NCBI RefSeq assembly: GCF_034676725.1
Contig: NZ_JAUCBR010000004.1
Span: 635,501 to 699,500, forward strand
Direction of reading: 5' to 3'
DNA length: 64,000 nt
DNA from: Denitromonas sp.
GTDB taxonomy: Bacteria > Pseudomonadota > Gammaproteobacteria > Burkholderiales > Rhodocyclaceae
Shown: one piece after another, positions 41,822-49,760 of the stretch
How positions within the stretch are numbered: the first letter of the stretch is position 1
How the letters are laid out: each line of letters starts with the position of its first letter
Translations under genes and position numbers: made by a program
The notes under the pieces: model-generated
The model's database searches: none
Told to the model about the DNA's origin: nothing
The model's input: only the letters and a program-made list of their open reading frames with translations

Positions 41822-42940
41822 CTAATGAATCTCGCCCACCGCGAACAGGCGGCGGTGCTCTTTCATGGCGTAGCGGTCGGTCATGCCGGCGATGTAGTCG
41901 GCGATGGCGCGGGGGGCGTCATCTTTGGCCCGGCGCTGGTATTGCGGCGGCAACAGCCGCGGATCGGCCAGGAAGGCGCCGAACAGGTCGGCGATGATCC
42001 GGCGCGCCTTGTCGGTCATGCGCAGGACCTGGTAGTGGTGGTAGAGGTTTTCGCGCAGGAAGGCCTTGAGGCGGTTCAGGTCGGGACGAAGCGCAGCGGA
42101 GTACGCCACCAGCCGTGGCGCCGCATGGACATCGGCCAGGGTGCGGACGCCCGCCGCGGCCATGTTGGCCCGGGTCTGGTCGATCAGGTCCACGGCCATC
42201 AGGTTGATCATGCGGCGGATGGTTTCATGGATCAGGCGGCGGCCAGTGAGCCCCGGGTAAGACGCCTCGACCGCCCGCCGCTGCTCGGCGAAGATGGCGA
42301 CATCGTCAAGCTGCTCGAGCGTGATCAGCCCGGAGCGCAGCCCATCGTCGATGTCGTGGTTGTTGTAGGCGATTTCATCGGCCAGGTTGGCCAGTTGTGC
42401 CTCGAGGCTCGGCTGGGTGCCATCGAGAAAACGCTGGCCCAATTCACCGAGACGGGCGGCGTCGTCGCGAGCGCAGTGCTTGAGAATGCCCTCGCGTGTC
42501 TCGTAGGTCAGGTTCAGGCCATCGAAGCTGGCGTAGTGCTCTTCGAGCAGATCCACCGTCCGCAGGGACTGAAGATTGTGCTCAAAGCCGCCATAGGCCT
42601 TCATGCAGGTGTTCAGTGCCGTCTGGCCGGCGTGCCCGAAGGGCGTATGACCAAGGTCGTGCGCCAGCGCGATCGCCTCGGCCAGGTCTTCGTTCAGCGC
42701 CAGGGCGCGGGCGATGGTGCGGGTTATCTGGGCCACTTCGATGCTGTGGGTGAGGCGGGTGCGAAACAGATCCCCCTCGTGGTTCACGAACACCTGCGTC
42801 TTGTATTCGAGCCGGCGGAAGGCGGTGGAATGGATGATTCGGTCCCGGTCCCGCTGAAATTCGCCACGCGCCGTCGGCGCCGCCTCGGCGTGTTGCCGCC
42901 CCCGCGAGTTGCTTTCGGAAACTGCGTAGTCGGCCAGCAT
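41822..42940 (-). CDS. dgt: Deoxyguanosinetriphosphate triphosphohydrolase (dGTPase family)
   Basis: 372 residues of the HD superfamily; hydrolyses dGTP to deoxyguanosine and triphosphate. The metal-binding residues are in TRLTHSIEVAQ, IALAHDLGHTPFGHAG and NLADEIAYNNHDIDDG. This is the shorter, dgt type 2-like form (about 370-400 residues) common in proteobacteria that lack the long E. coli form. Its start overlaps the aroB stop by 1 nt, making it the last gene of the pilM-dgt cluster. Confidence 0.93.
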   Translation of the reverse strand: MLADYAVSESNSRGRQHAEAAPTARGEFQRDRDRIIHSTAFRRLEYKTQVFVNHEGDLFRTRLTHSIEVAQITRTIARALALNEDLAEAIALAHDLGHTPFGHAGQTALNTCMKAYGGFEHNLQSLRTVDLLEEHYASFDGLNLTYETREGILKHCARDDAARLGELGQRFLDGTQPSLEAQLANLADEIAYNNHDIDDGLRSGLITLEQLDDVAIFAEQRRAVEASYPGLTGRRLIHETIRRMINLMAVDLIDQTRANMAAAGVRTLADVHAAPRLVAYSAALRPDLNRLKAFLRENLYHHYQVLRMTDKARRIIADLFGAFLADPRLLPPQYQRRAKDDAPRAIADYIAGMTDRYAMKEHRRLFAVGEIH

Positions 42941-44028
42941 CAGGCCGGCTCGCAGCAGGCGTCGATCGCGGCGGCAATGTCGGCCGTCGGCACATCGGCG
43001 AAGATTTCGGCGTCACCGATATCGCGCAGCAACACGAGGCGAAGCCGCCCGGCGTCGACCTTCTTGTCGTGCGCCATGAGTTCGAGATAGCGCTGCGCCC
43101 CGAGCCGGGGGCCCAGCACCGGCAGTCCGGCCCGGGCAATGAGCGCCACCGCGCGTTCGTACTGGCGCACATCGAGCCAACCCTGCTGCATCGACAGCCG
43201 GGCCGCCATGACCATGCCGGCGCCGACGGCTTCCCCGTGGAGCCAGACGCCGAAGCCCATCCCAGCTTCGATGGCGTGGCCGAAGGTATGCCCGAGATTG
43301 AGCAGCGCCCGCACGCCGCGCTCGGTTTCGTCCTCCGACACGATCTGCGCCTTGTTGGCGCAGGAGCGCTCGATCGCCTCGGCCAGCGCCACCGGGTCGC
43401 GGGCAAGCAGCGCGTCGATGTTCGCCTCGAGCCAGTCGAAAAAGGCCGGGTCCCGGATCAGGCCGTACTTGATGACCTCCGCCAGGCCGGCCTTCAACTC
43501 GCGATCAGGCAGGGTATCGAGCACGCCGGTATCAGCCAGCACCAGCCGGGGCTGGTGGAAAGCGCCGATCATGTTCTTGCCCAGCGGGTGGTTGATGGCC
43601 GTCTTTCCGCCCACCGACGAGTCGACCTGCGAGAGCAGCGTCGTCGGAATCTGGATAAAGGGAATTCCCCGTTGATAGGTCGCCGCCGCAAAACCCGCCA
43701 TGTCGCCGACCACGCCGCCGCCGAGCGCGACCAGGGTGGTGCTGCGGTCGAAATGCCCCGCCAGCAGCGCATCGTAAATGGTGTTCAGTGTCTGCCAGTC
43801 CTTGTGCGCTTCGCCATCGGGCAGCACGACGTGGGCGTGGGCAATGCCCGCGCGCTCAAGCGTGGCGACCAACCGTGCGAGGTAGAGCGGCGCGACGACA
43901 TCGTTGGTCACGATGGCGACTCGCGGCGTCTTGACTGCCGCGGCAATGGCACCGGCATCATCGAGAACCCCCTGGCCGATCAGGATCGGATAACTGCGCT
44001 CAGCCAGTGCAACCGTCAGTTTTCGCAT
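42940..44028 (-). CDS. aroB: 3-dehydroquinate synthase
   Basis: 362 residues, NAD- and Zn-dependent; the second step of the shikimate pathway, converting DAHP to 3-dehydroquinate. Motifs: VVLPDGEAHKDWQTL, ALGGGVVGDMAGFAAATYQRG for nucleotide binding, TTLLSQVDSSVGGKTAIN, and LNLGHTFGHAIE with the zinc histidines. The start lies 13 nt inside aroK. The aroK-aroB pairing is conserved downstream of pilQ in proteobacteria. Confidence 0.97.
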   Translation of the reverse strand: MRKLTVALAERSYPILIGQGVLDDAGAIAAAVKTPRVAIVTNDVVAPLYLARLVATLERAGIAHAHVVLPDGEAHKDWQTLNTIYDALLAGHFDRSTTLVALGGGVVGDMAGFAAATYQRGIPFIQIPTTLLSQVDSSVGGKTAINHPLGKNMIGAFHQPRLVLADTGVLDTLPDRELKAGLAEVIKYGLIRDPAFFDWLEANIDALLARDPVALAEAIERSCANKAQIVSEDETERGVRALLNLGHTFGHAIEAGMGFGVWLHGEAVGAGMVMAARLSMQQGWLDVRQYERAVALIARAGLPVLGPRLGAQRYLELMAHDKKVDAGRLRLVLLRDIGDAEIFADVPTADIAAAIDACCEPA

Positions 44029-44582
44029 GCGTGTTCCAGTGCCTTCTCGATCTTTCGAAGCATGGATTTTGCGCTACCCCGGCCCCCGGGGACAACCACG
44101 TGCGCCACTTCGCGGTAAAGCGGATCGCGCTCACGGTACAGGGCCTCGATACGGCCACGCGGGTCATCGACCTGCAACAGCGGTCGGTTGCGGTCGTGGC
44201 GGGTGCGCTCCCAGAGCACGGCGGGAGGCACATCCAGATAGATCACCATGCAGCGCGAGTGCAGCACGGCCCGGTTCTCTTCTGCCAAAACCACGCCACC
44301 GCCGGTCGCCAGGACCAGATCGGTTTCCTGGGTCAGGTCGTCGATCACCTGGGATTCGCGCCGACGAAACCCGGCCTCCCCCTCAACATCGAATATGACG
44401 GGGACGGACACACCGGTACGCGCGCAGATCTCGTGGTCGCTATCAACAAAACGACGGTGCAGGCGCCGAGCAAGCTCGCGCCCCACCGTCGTTTTTCCGG
44501 CGCCCATCATGCCAACCAGCACGATGCAGGGCGCGCGATGCCATACCGGGGTGTCGGCCTTTGCCGCGCCAGCCGACACCAT
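44016..44582 (-). CDS. aroK: Shikimate kinase
   Basis: 188 residues. It phosphorylates shikimate at the 3-hydroxyl with ATP. The P-loop is VGMMGAGKTTVGREL; the shikimate-binding Asp is in FVDSDHEI; VLATGGGVVL and the lid RTRHDRNRPLL follow. The N-terminal extension of about 15 residues before the first strand is slightly longer than usual, so a later start is possible. It begins 4 nt after the pilQ stop. Confidence 0.95.
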   Translation of the reverse strand: MVSAGAAKADTPVWHRAPCIVLVGMMGAGKTTVGRELARRLHRRFVDSDHEICARTGVSVPVIFDVEGEAGFRRRESQVIDDLTQETDLVLATGGGVVLAEENRAVLHSRCMVIYLDVPPAVLWERTRHDRNRPLLQVDDPRGRIEALYRERDPLYREVAHVVVPGGRGSAKSMLRKIEKALEHACEN

Positions 44583-44586
44583 GGGC

Positions 44587-46731
44587 TTACCGCAGCGACA
44601 ACGCTTGCGTCACGATGCGCGGCGTGATGAAGACCAGCAACTCCTTGCGGTTGGAGACCTGCTGGGTGCTGCGGAACAAGGCACCAACGACCGGAATCTC
44701 ACCAAGGAAGGGGACACGATCGATCTGCTTGCTCTCTTCTTCCTCATACACACCACCGATCACCACGGTGCCACCGTTCTCGACCATGACCTCGGTCTTC
44801 ACGTGCTTGGTGTCGATGGCGACACCACCCGGCACTGTCGCGCCCGGCTTGTCCTTGTTGACGTTGACAAAAAGCTGCACCCGGCCGTCCGGCGTAATGT
44901 TAGGCCGCACCTTGAGCGACAGCACCGCCTTGCGGAACTGAACACTGGTTGCGCCCGAACTGGTCGCTGACTGGTATGGAATCTCAGTACCCTGCTCCAT
45001 TACCGCTTCAACCTGGTTCGCGGTCAGCACACGGGGGCTCGATACCACACGGCCGCGGTTGTCGACCTCCAGCGCGCTCAACTCAAGATTGAGGAAACGA
45101 GTCGCGGCGCTGTTGAACAGGATCAAGGACAACTGTGCCGGAGTGCCCGTCGAGGGCGATGCCGGCAGATTGACCCCAAGACTGTCGTTGAGGAAATCAG
45201 GGGTGTCGGCGACTTGGCCGGTATGGAATCCGGTATCACGCAAGCCGCCCCCAATGACCGCCCGCGAACCGCCCGGTCCACCAAACGGCGCGCCTGGCAT
45301 ATGCACCCCCATGCGCACCCCGAGATCGCGCGCAAACCCCTTGTCCGCTTCGACAATACGAGCTTCGATCAGCACTTGGCGCGGCGGAATGTCGATTTCC
45401 TGGATCAGGCGACGCAGATCGTCCAGGCGAGTCCCGACGTCGGTCACGAAAACCTTATTGCTGCGCTCGTCGACAATCACACTGCCGCGCTTGGACAGCA
45501 CGGTCTGGTTCTTGTCCTTGAGGAAGTCGAAGATTTCCTTGGCCTTGTGGTAGTTGATCTGGAAGCTTTCCGTCTTCAGCGGCTCCAGGTCGCCGATCTG
45601 GGCGAGCGCCTCGAGCTCCAGCTTTTCACGGGCAGCCAGTTCGTCACGCGGCGCGATCCAGATCACATTGCCATGCTTGCGCATGTCCAGGCCCTTGGAC
45701 TGCAGGATGATATCCAGCGCCTGGTCCCACGGCACATCCTTGAGACGCAGCGTCAGGCTGCCCTGCACGGTGTCGCTGGTGATGATGTTGAAGTCGGTGA
45801 AGTCGGCGATGACCTGCAACACCGAGCGAACATCGATGTTCTGGAAGTTCAGCGACAGCTTGTCACCCTGGTACTTGCCGCGTGCGCCCTGGACGAGCTT
45901 CTTCGGGTCTTCGACGACGCGCTTGATCTCGATGACGAACTGGTTGTCACTCTGGTAGGCGTTGTGCTCCCACAGACCATTGGGCTTGATCAGCAACCGG
46001 GTGTTGGCCCCCTGAGGCTGGGCAACGAACTCGCCGACCGGGGTGGCGAAGTCAGTGACATCCGACTTGCGACGCAGGTTCTCGGGCAAGGTTGTCTTGA
46101 GGAAATCCACCGCGAGCGAATCACCTTGCTGGCGAATATCGATGCCGGTGTCCGGATCGCTCAGCTCAACAATGATTCGACCCTCACCCTCAGTGCCGCG
46201 ACGGAAATTGATGTCGCGCACGAATTTGCCTTCGGATGCAGCGGCGGTGCGTCCGGTCTCGGCAAAGCTGGCAAAGGGACGGTCATTGGGCCGAAGCTCG
46301 GAGGGCTCACGACGGACCGGCGCGAGCGAAATCACCACGTTCTGCCCTTCGATCGACGTATCGTAGGGCGTCATCTTCACCAGGTTCAGCACGAGGCGGG
46401 TGCGATCCCCGACCTGCACGATGTTCGCGCTGCGCAGATCCCCCTCGTCAATCGCCTGGAGGCTTCGGCCAAGCCCGTTGCCCGTCCCCGGGAAGTCGAA
46501 GGCGATCCGTGCCGGGTTGGCCACGCTGAAGCTCGCCGGGGGCTGGCTCAACGGCGCCTTGAGGCGGAGCTTGACGTAGATATTGCCACCCTGGCGCGAC
46601 ACATCCAGCGCTTCGATGGCGTTATCCGGCGCGACTGCGTCTGCCGTTGCCGCCTGCGCCATGACCGGCGTTGTTGCCTGTGCCATCCACAAACCGGCAG
46701 CGACCAGAAAGAAACCCATATTGAACTTCAT
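44587..46731 (-). CDS. pilQ: Type IV pilus secretin PilQ
   Basis: 714 residues; the outer-membrane channel through which the pilus leaves the cell. Signal peptide at 1-25 (ending VMAQA). Two AMIN domains for peptidoglycan binding follow (SFSVANPARIAFDFPGTG near 65; GRIIVELSDPDTGIDIR near 190). Then comes an STN/N0 domain (SLNFQNIDVRSVLQVIADF), an N1 domain (PRQVLIEARIVEAD) and the C-terminal secretin core (VVSSPRVLTANQVEAVMEQG, VVIGGVYEEEE, and a final VFITPRIV). Length is normal. It overlaps pilP by 4 nt. Confidence 0.96.
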   Translation of the reverse strand: MKFNMGFFLVAAGLWMAQATTPVMAQAATADAVAPDNAIEALDVSRQGGNIYVKLRLKAPLSQPPASFSVANPARIAFDFPGTGNGLGRSLQAIDEGDLRSANIVQVGDRTRLVLNLVKMTPYDTSIEGQNVVISLAPVRREPSELRPNDRPFASFAETGRTAAASEGKFVRDINFRRGTEGEGRIIVELSDPDTGIDIRQQGDSLAVDFLKTTLPENLRRKSDVTDFATPVGEFVAQPQGANTRLLIKPNGLWEHNAYQSDNQFVIEIKRVVEDPKKLVQGARGKYQGDKLSLNFQNIDVRSVLQVIADFTDFNIITSDTVQGSLTLRLKDVPWDQALDIILQSKGLDMRKHGNVIWIAPRDELAAREKLELEALAQIGDLEPLKTESFQINYHKAKEIFDFLKDKNQTVLSKRGSVIVDERSNKVFVTDVGTRLDDLRRLIQEIDIPPRQVLIEARIVEADKGFARDLGVRMGVHMPGAPFGGPGGSRAVIGGGLRDTGFHTGQVADTPDFLNDSLGVNLPASPSTGTPAQLSLILFNSAATRFLNLELSALEVDNRGRVVSSPRVLTANQVEAVMEQGTEIPYQSATSSGATSVQFRKAVLSLKVRPNITPDGRVQLFVNVNKDKPGATVPGGVAIDTKHVKTEVMVENGGTVVIGGVYEEEESKQIDRVPFLGEIPVVGALFRSTQQVSNRKELLVFITPRIVTQALSLR

Positions 46732-47243
46732 TGCGTCGTCTCCTGCTGCTCTTGCAAGTACAGCGCACTCGTTCTCTCGACCCAGTCGCCGTTCAAATCT
46801 TCAACCAGCTCGGTCAGCTTGACCTCCGACTCCGAGATGCTGGTCACAACGCCAAAATTCTGGCCCATGTAGTTCCCTGTGCGGACTTGATAAATGCTCC
46901 CGCCCGCATCGATCAGCGCATGCGACGCGCCGGGCTTGAGCAATACACCCACCATCTTCAGCGACTCGAGCGGATACGATTCCAGCGGCTCGCGCTGACG
47001 GTTGATATCCGGCGCACGGCCGCCGGACACGACGGCCCGAGCGGCAACGAACTTGTCCGAGTCAAACGGGTTGATCTGCGTGAAGGCATCGTAGTCAACC
47101 ACCGGAAAGGGCTTGATCTCCGGCAGCGGTTTGACCTGCCCCTTCATGCCAGCCTCCTGCTGTGCCATCCAGGCGCGCAGATCGTCCTGCTCGGCGGTAC
47201 ACGCCGCCAGCACGACCGGAATCAAGAAGATCCATTTTTTCAT
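46728..47243 (-). CDS. pilP: Type IV pilus assembly lipoprotein PilP
   Basis: 171 residues. The lipobox LAACT (Cys15) gives an inner-membrane lipoprotein. The C-terminal beta domain (LESYPLESLKMVGVLLKPGA, IYQVRTGNYMGQNFGVV) is the HR domain that docks with PilQ and links it to the PilN-PilO complex. Size is standard. It starts 7 nt after the pilO stop. Confidence 0.95.
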   Translation of the reverse strand: MKKWIFLIPVVLAACTAEQDDLRAWMAQQEAGMKGQVKPLPEIKPFPVVDYDAFTQINPFDSDKFVAARAVVSGGRAPDINRQREPLESYPLESLKMVGVLLKPGASHALIDAGGSIYQVRTGNYMGQNFGVVTSISESEVKLTELVEDLNGDWVERTSALYLQEQQETTQ

Positions 47244-47250
47244 GGCGTCC

Positions 47251-47928
47251 TCACCTCGGCTTCTTGGCTTGCGCCGCGGCTTGTTGTTGCTGGGCCAGTT
47301 CTTCCTCGTCGAGGTAACGATACGTCACCGCGGTCGCATCCATCTTGAGCGGTTCGCCAGGCTTCGGGCGCTCGATGGTCATATTGTTCAGGGTCACGAT
47401 CCGGGGCATCTTGGCCACGTCGCCAGCAAACGCGCCCAGGTCGTGATACTGCCCGACGAGCCGGATGGCGATCGGCATCTCGGCGTAGAACTCCTTGATC
47501 ACGTCGCCGCCCGGCTTGAACAGCTCGAACTGCAGGCCGCGGCCCAGGCCGGCCTGGTTGATGTCGGCGAGCAGGGAATCCATCTCGGCGCGATTGGGCA
47601 GCTGACGCAGCAAGGCACCAAACTGGCGATCGATTTCGGCCAGCTGCTGCAAATGCACATCCAGATTGACCGACTGACGCTTCTTGTTGACCCAGTCGGC
47701 GCGCAGGGTCACCTCTTCTGCCTCGCGCTGCTCGAGCGTATCGAGCTGATCCTGCCAGAAGAACCACCAGGCGCCCGCAATCGTCGCCACCAGGATGGCG
47801 ATGAGGAAGACCACCCGCGGCGCGAGCGGCCAGACGCCGGGGTCGTTCGGGTCCAGGCCCTTGAAATCGTCGGCCAGGCGGTTGAAGTCGATCGAAGGCT
47901 GACGCCGGGATGTTGGTGTGGACTTCAT
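47251..47928 (-). CDS. pilO: Type IV pilus inner-membrane protein PilO
   Basis: 225 residues: a short cytoplasmic N-terminus, one membrane segment near 38-57 (VVFLIAILVATIAGAWWFFW), a coiled-coil and a ferredoxin-like periplasmic domain (LQFELFKPGGD, EFYAEMPIAIRLVGQYHDLG). It forms heterodimers with PilN in the alignment subcomplex. The C-terminus is Gln/Ala-rich. It overlaps pilN by 4 nt. Confidence 0.95.
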   Translation of the reverse strand: MKSTPTSRRQPSIDFNRLADDFKGLDPNDPGVWPLAPRVVFLIAILVATIAGAWWFFWQDQLDTLEQREAEEVTLRADWVNKKRQSVNLDVHLQQLAEIDRQFGALLRQLPNRAEMDSLLADINQAGLGRGLQFELFKPGGDVIKEFYAEMPIAIRLVGQYHDLGAFAGDVAKMPRIVTLNNMTIERPKPGEPLKMDATAVTYRYLDEEELAQQQQAAAQAKKPR

Positions 47929-48521
47929 TTCACCGCCCCTCCGGCCGCAGCCACTTGCTCAGCCTCTTTCGGACGCTCGATGCTGATGTCGAGCGTAAAC
48001 TCGCTCACCCGGCGATCGTCCATTTCCTTCAGTGTCGCCACCTTGATCTCGACCAGCGTCGGCTGGCCCAGGAAGGGCGAACCGTCCAGGTTGCGCATCA
48101 GCGTCGACACCCGCGCGTTGGACTGCGCGTAGCCGATCAAGGTCACCTTCAGGCCGTTCTGCTTGATCGAACGCAGATAGACGCCTTCCGGCGTCTGGCG
48201 CACCAGTTCGTTGAGCACATGCACGGTTTCGGCACGATGCCCCTGGAGCGACTCGATCACCTGCTTGCGCGCCAGCAGCGAATCGATCTGGCTGCGCAAG
48301 CGCTTGATCTCGGCGATGTCCTTGTCGAGCTTTGCGATTTCGGTTTTCAGGAAGTTGTTCTTGTCTTCCTGCGACTCGATGAAGCCGCCGATGATGGTGC
48401 TGACCAGCACCCCGATGAGTGCCCCGAGTACCACCATCGCGCCCGCGAGCAGATAGAACTGCTGGCGCCGTTGGCGGCGCTTTTCTTCACGGTGGGGCAG
48501 CAGGTTGATTCGAATCATCAA
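47925..48521 (-). CDS. pilN: Type IV pilus inner-membrane protein PilN
   Basis: 198 residues. It begins with the conserved MIRINLLPHREEKRRQRR, the segment that binds the groove of PilM, followed by a membrane helix (about 23-45), a coiled coil and a ferredoxin-like domain. It overlaps pilM and pilO by 4 nt on either side, so translation is coupled across the operon. Confidence 0.96.
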   Translation of the reverse strand: MMIRINLLPHREEKRRQRRQQFYLLAGAMVVLGALIGVLVSTIIGGFIESQEDKNNFLKTEIAKLDKDIAEIKRLRSQIDSLLARKQVIESLQGHRAETVHVLNELVRQTPEGVYLRSIKQNGLKVTLIGYAQSNARVSTLMRNLDGSPFLGQPTLVEIKVATLKEMDDRRVSEFTLDISIERPKEAEQVAAAGGAVK

Positions 48522-49591
48522 TCAAACCTCCGCAAAGCCAGGCCACACGCCACCAGCAACGAAGGCGCGTCCGCCATCAGGTTCTTGGGGCGGACCTTGG
48601 ACGACAACTGCATCTTGGTAAAGGGGTTGGCCACCACCGTATCGACCTGGGTTCGGCCACCGACCACTTCCGCCAGCCCGGAAATCACCGCGCAACCACC
48701 CGCCAGCACGATGTGGTCTACCTGGTTGAACTGCGTGGAAGTAAAGAAGAACTGGAGCGCGCGTGACACCTCGAGCGCCAGGCTGTCCATGAACGGCCGG
48801 AGCAGTTCGCTGGCGTAGTTCTCGGGCAGGCTGCCGGAGCGTTTCGCGGCCTCGGCCTCTTCGGTGCTCATGCCATAGTGGCGGGCGATGTCCTGCGTGA
48901 GCTGGTGCCCGCCGAAGGCCTGCTCCCGCGTGTAGACCTGAACGCCGTCGCGCAGCACCGTGACATTGAGCTGATTGGCGCCGATATCGACCAGCGCGAT
49001 GATCGCGCCCTTGCCCTTGTTCGGCAGCTGCTGGCACACGAAGTCGAAGGCCGACTGGGCGGCGAAGGACTCCACGTCCATGATGACCGCCTTGAGCCCG
49101 GCTGCCTCTGCTGCGGCCACCCGGTCCTCGACCTTCTCCTTGCGCGACGCGGCGATGAGCACATCGAGCTCGCCGGGCACGTCATGGGATTCTTCGAGCA
49201 CCTGGAAGTCCAGATTGACTTCGTCCAGCGCAAAGGGGATGTACTGGTTGGCCTCGCTTTCGACCTGCACCTCCATCTCTTGTTCGCGCAGACCCTCGGG
49301 CAACAGGATTTTCTTGGTGATGACCGCCGAGGCCGGCAAGGCCATGGCGACCTGCTTGACGCCAGCGCCCATGCGCCTGAGCGCGCGCTTGATCGTCTCG
49401 GCCACCGCCTCGAGATTGGCAATATTCCCGTCTGTGACAGCGTCACGAGGCAGGGACTCGACCGCATAGCGCTCTATTCGTATCCCTTCTTTCGGACCAC
49501 CGGACAGCTCAACGAGCTTGACCGCCGAGGAAGAAATGTCGAGCCCCACGAGTGGGCGCGCCTTCGGGTTAAAAACCGACAAGTTGATCAC
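48518..49591 (-). CDS. pilM: Type IV pilus assembly ATPase-like protein PilM
   Basis: 357 residues of actin/FtsA fold, cytoplasmic; binds ATP and the PilN tail. Motifs: VGLDISSSAVKLVEL at the N-terminus, ALVDIGANQLNVTVLRDG near 205 and HIVLAGGCAVISGLAEVV near 300. The start codon is GTG (49589-49591) with AAGGA 9 nt upstream. It is the first gene of pilMNOPQ-aroK-aroB-dgt and is divergent from mrcA across 169 bp. Confidence 0.96.
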   Translation of the reverse strand: MINLSVFNPKARPLVGLDISSSAVKLVELSGGPKEGIRIERYAVESLPRDAVTDGNIANLEAVAETIKRALRRMGAGVKQVAMALPASAVITKKILLPEGLREQEMEVQVESEANQYIPFALDEVNLDFQVLEESHDVPGELDVLIAASRKEKVEDRVAAAEAAGLKAVIMDVESFAAQSAFDFVCQQLPNKGKGAIIALVDIGANQLNVTVLRDGVQVYTREQAFGGHQLTQDIARHYGMSTEEAEAAKRSGSLPENYASELLRPFMDSLALEVSRALQFFFTSTQFNQVDHIVLAGGCAVISGLAEVVGGRTQVDTVVANPFTKMQLSSKVRPKNLMADAPSLLVACGLALRRFD

Positions 49592-49698
49592 AAAGAAAAT
49601 CCTTAAATTTCTTCATGTTAGGCGCAACATGTAAAAAACCGCTTCAATGCTAGCAACAACGATGGCATGTGTAAAGAATCGCTTTCCGGTGTCATTCA

Positions 49699-49728
49699 TT
49701 GGAGCCGCCGCGTCAGCGCCCGTATAAT
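49699..49728 (+). promoter_or_regulatory. mrcA: Sigma70 promoter of mrcA
   Basis: A perfect -10 TATAAT at 49723-49728 with TTGGAG at 49699-49704 as -35 (18-bp spacing). The predicted start is about 26 nt before the mrcA ATG. Confidence 0.65.
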
Positions 49729-49760
49729 CGCCCGACTCATCTACTGGACTGTTACGACGC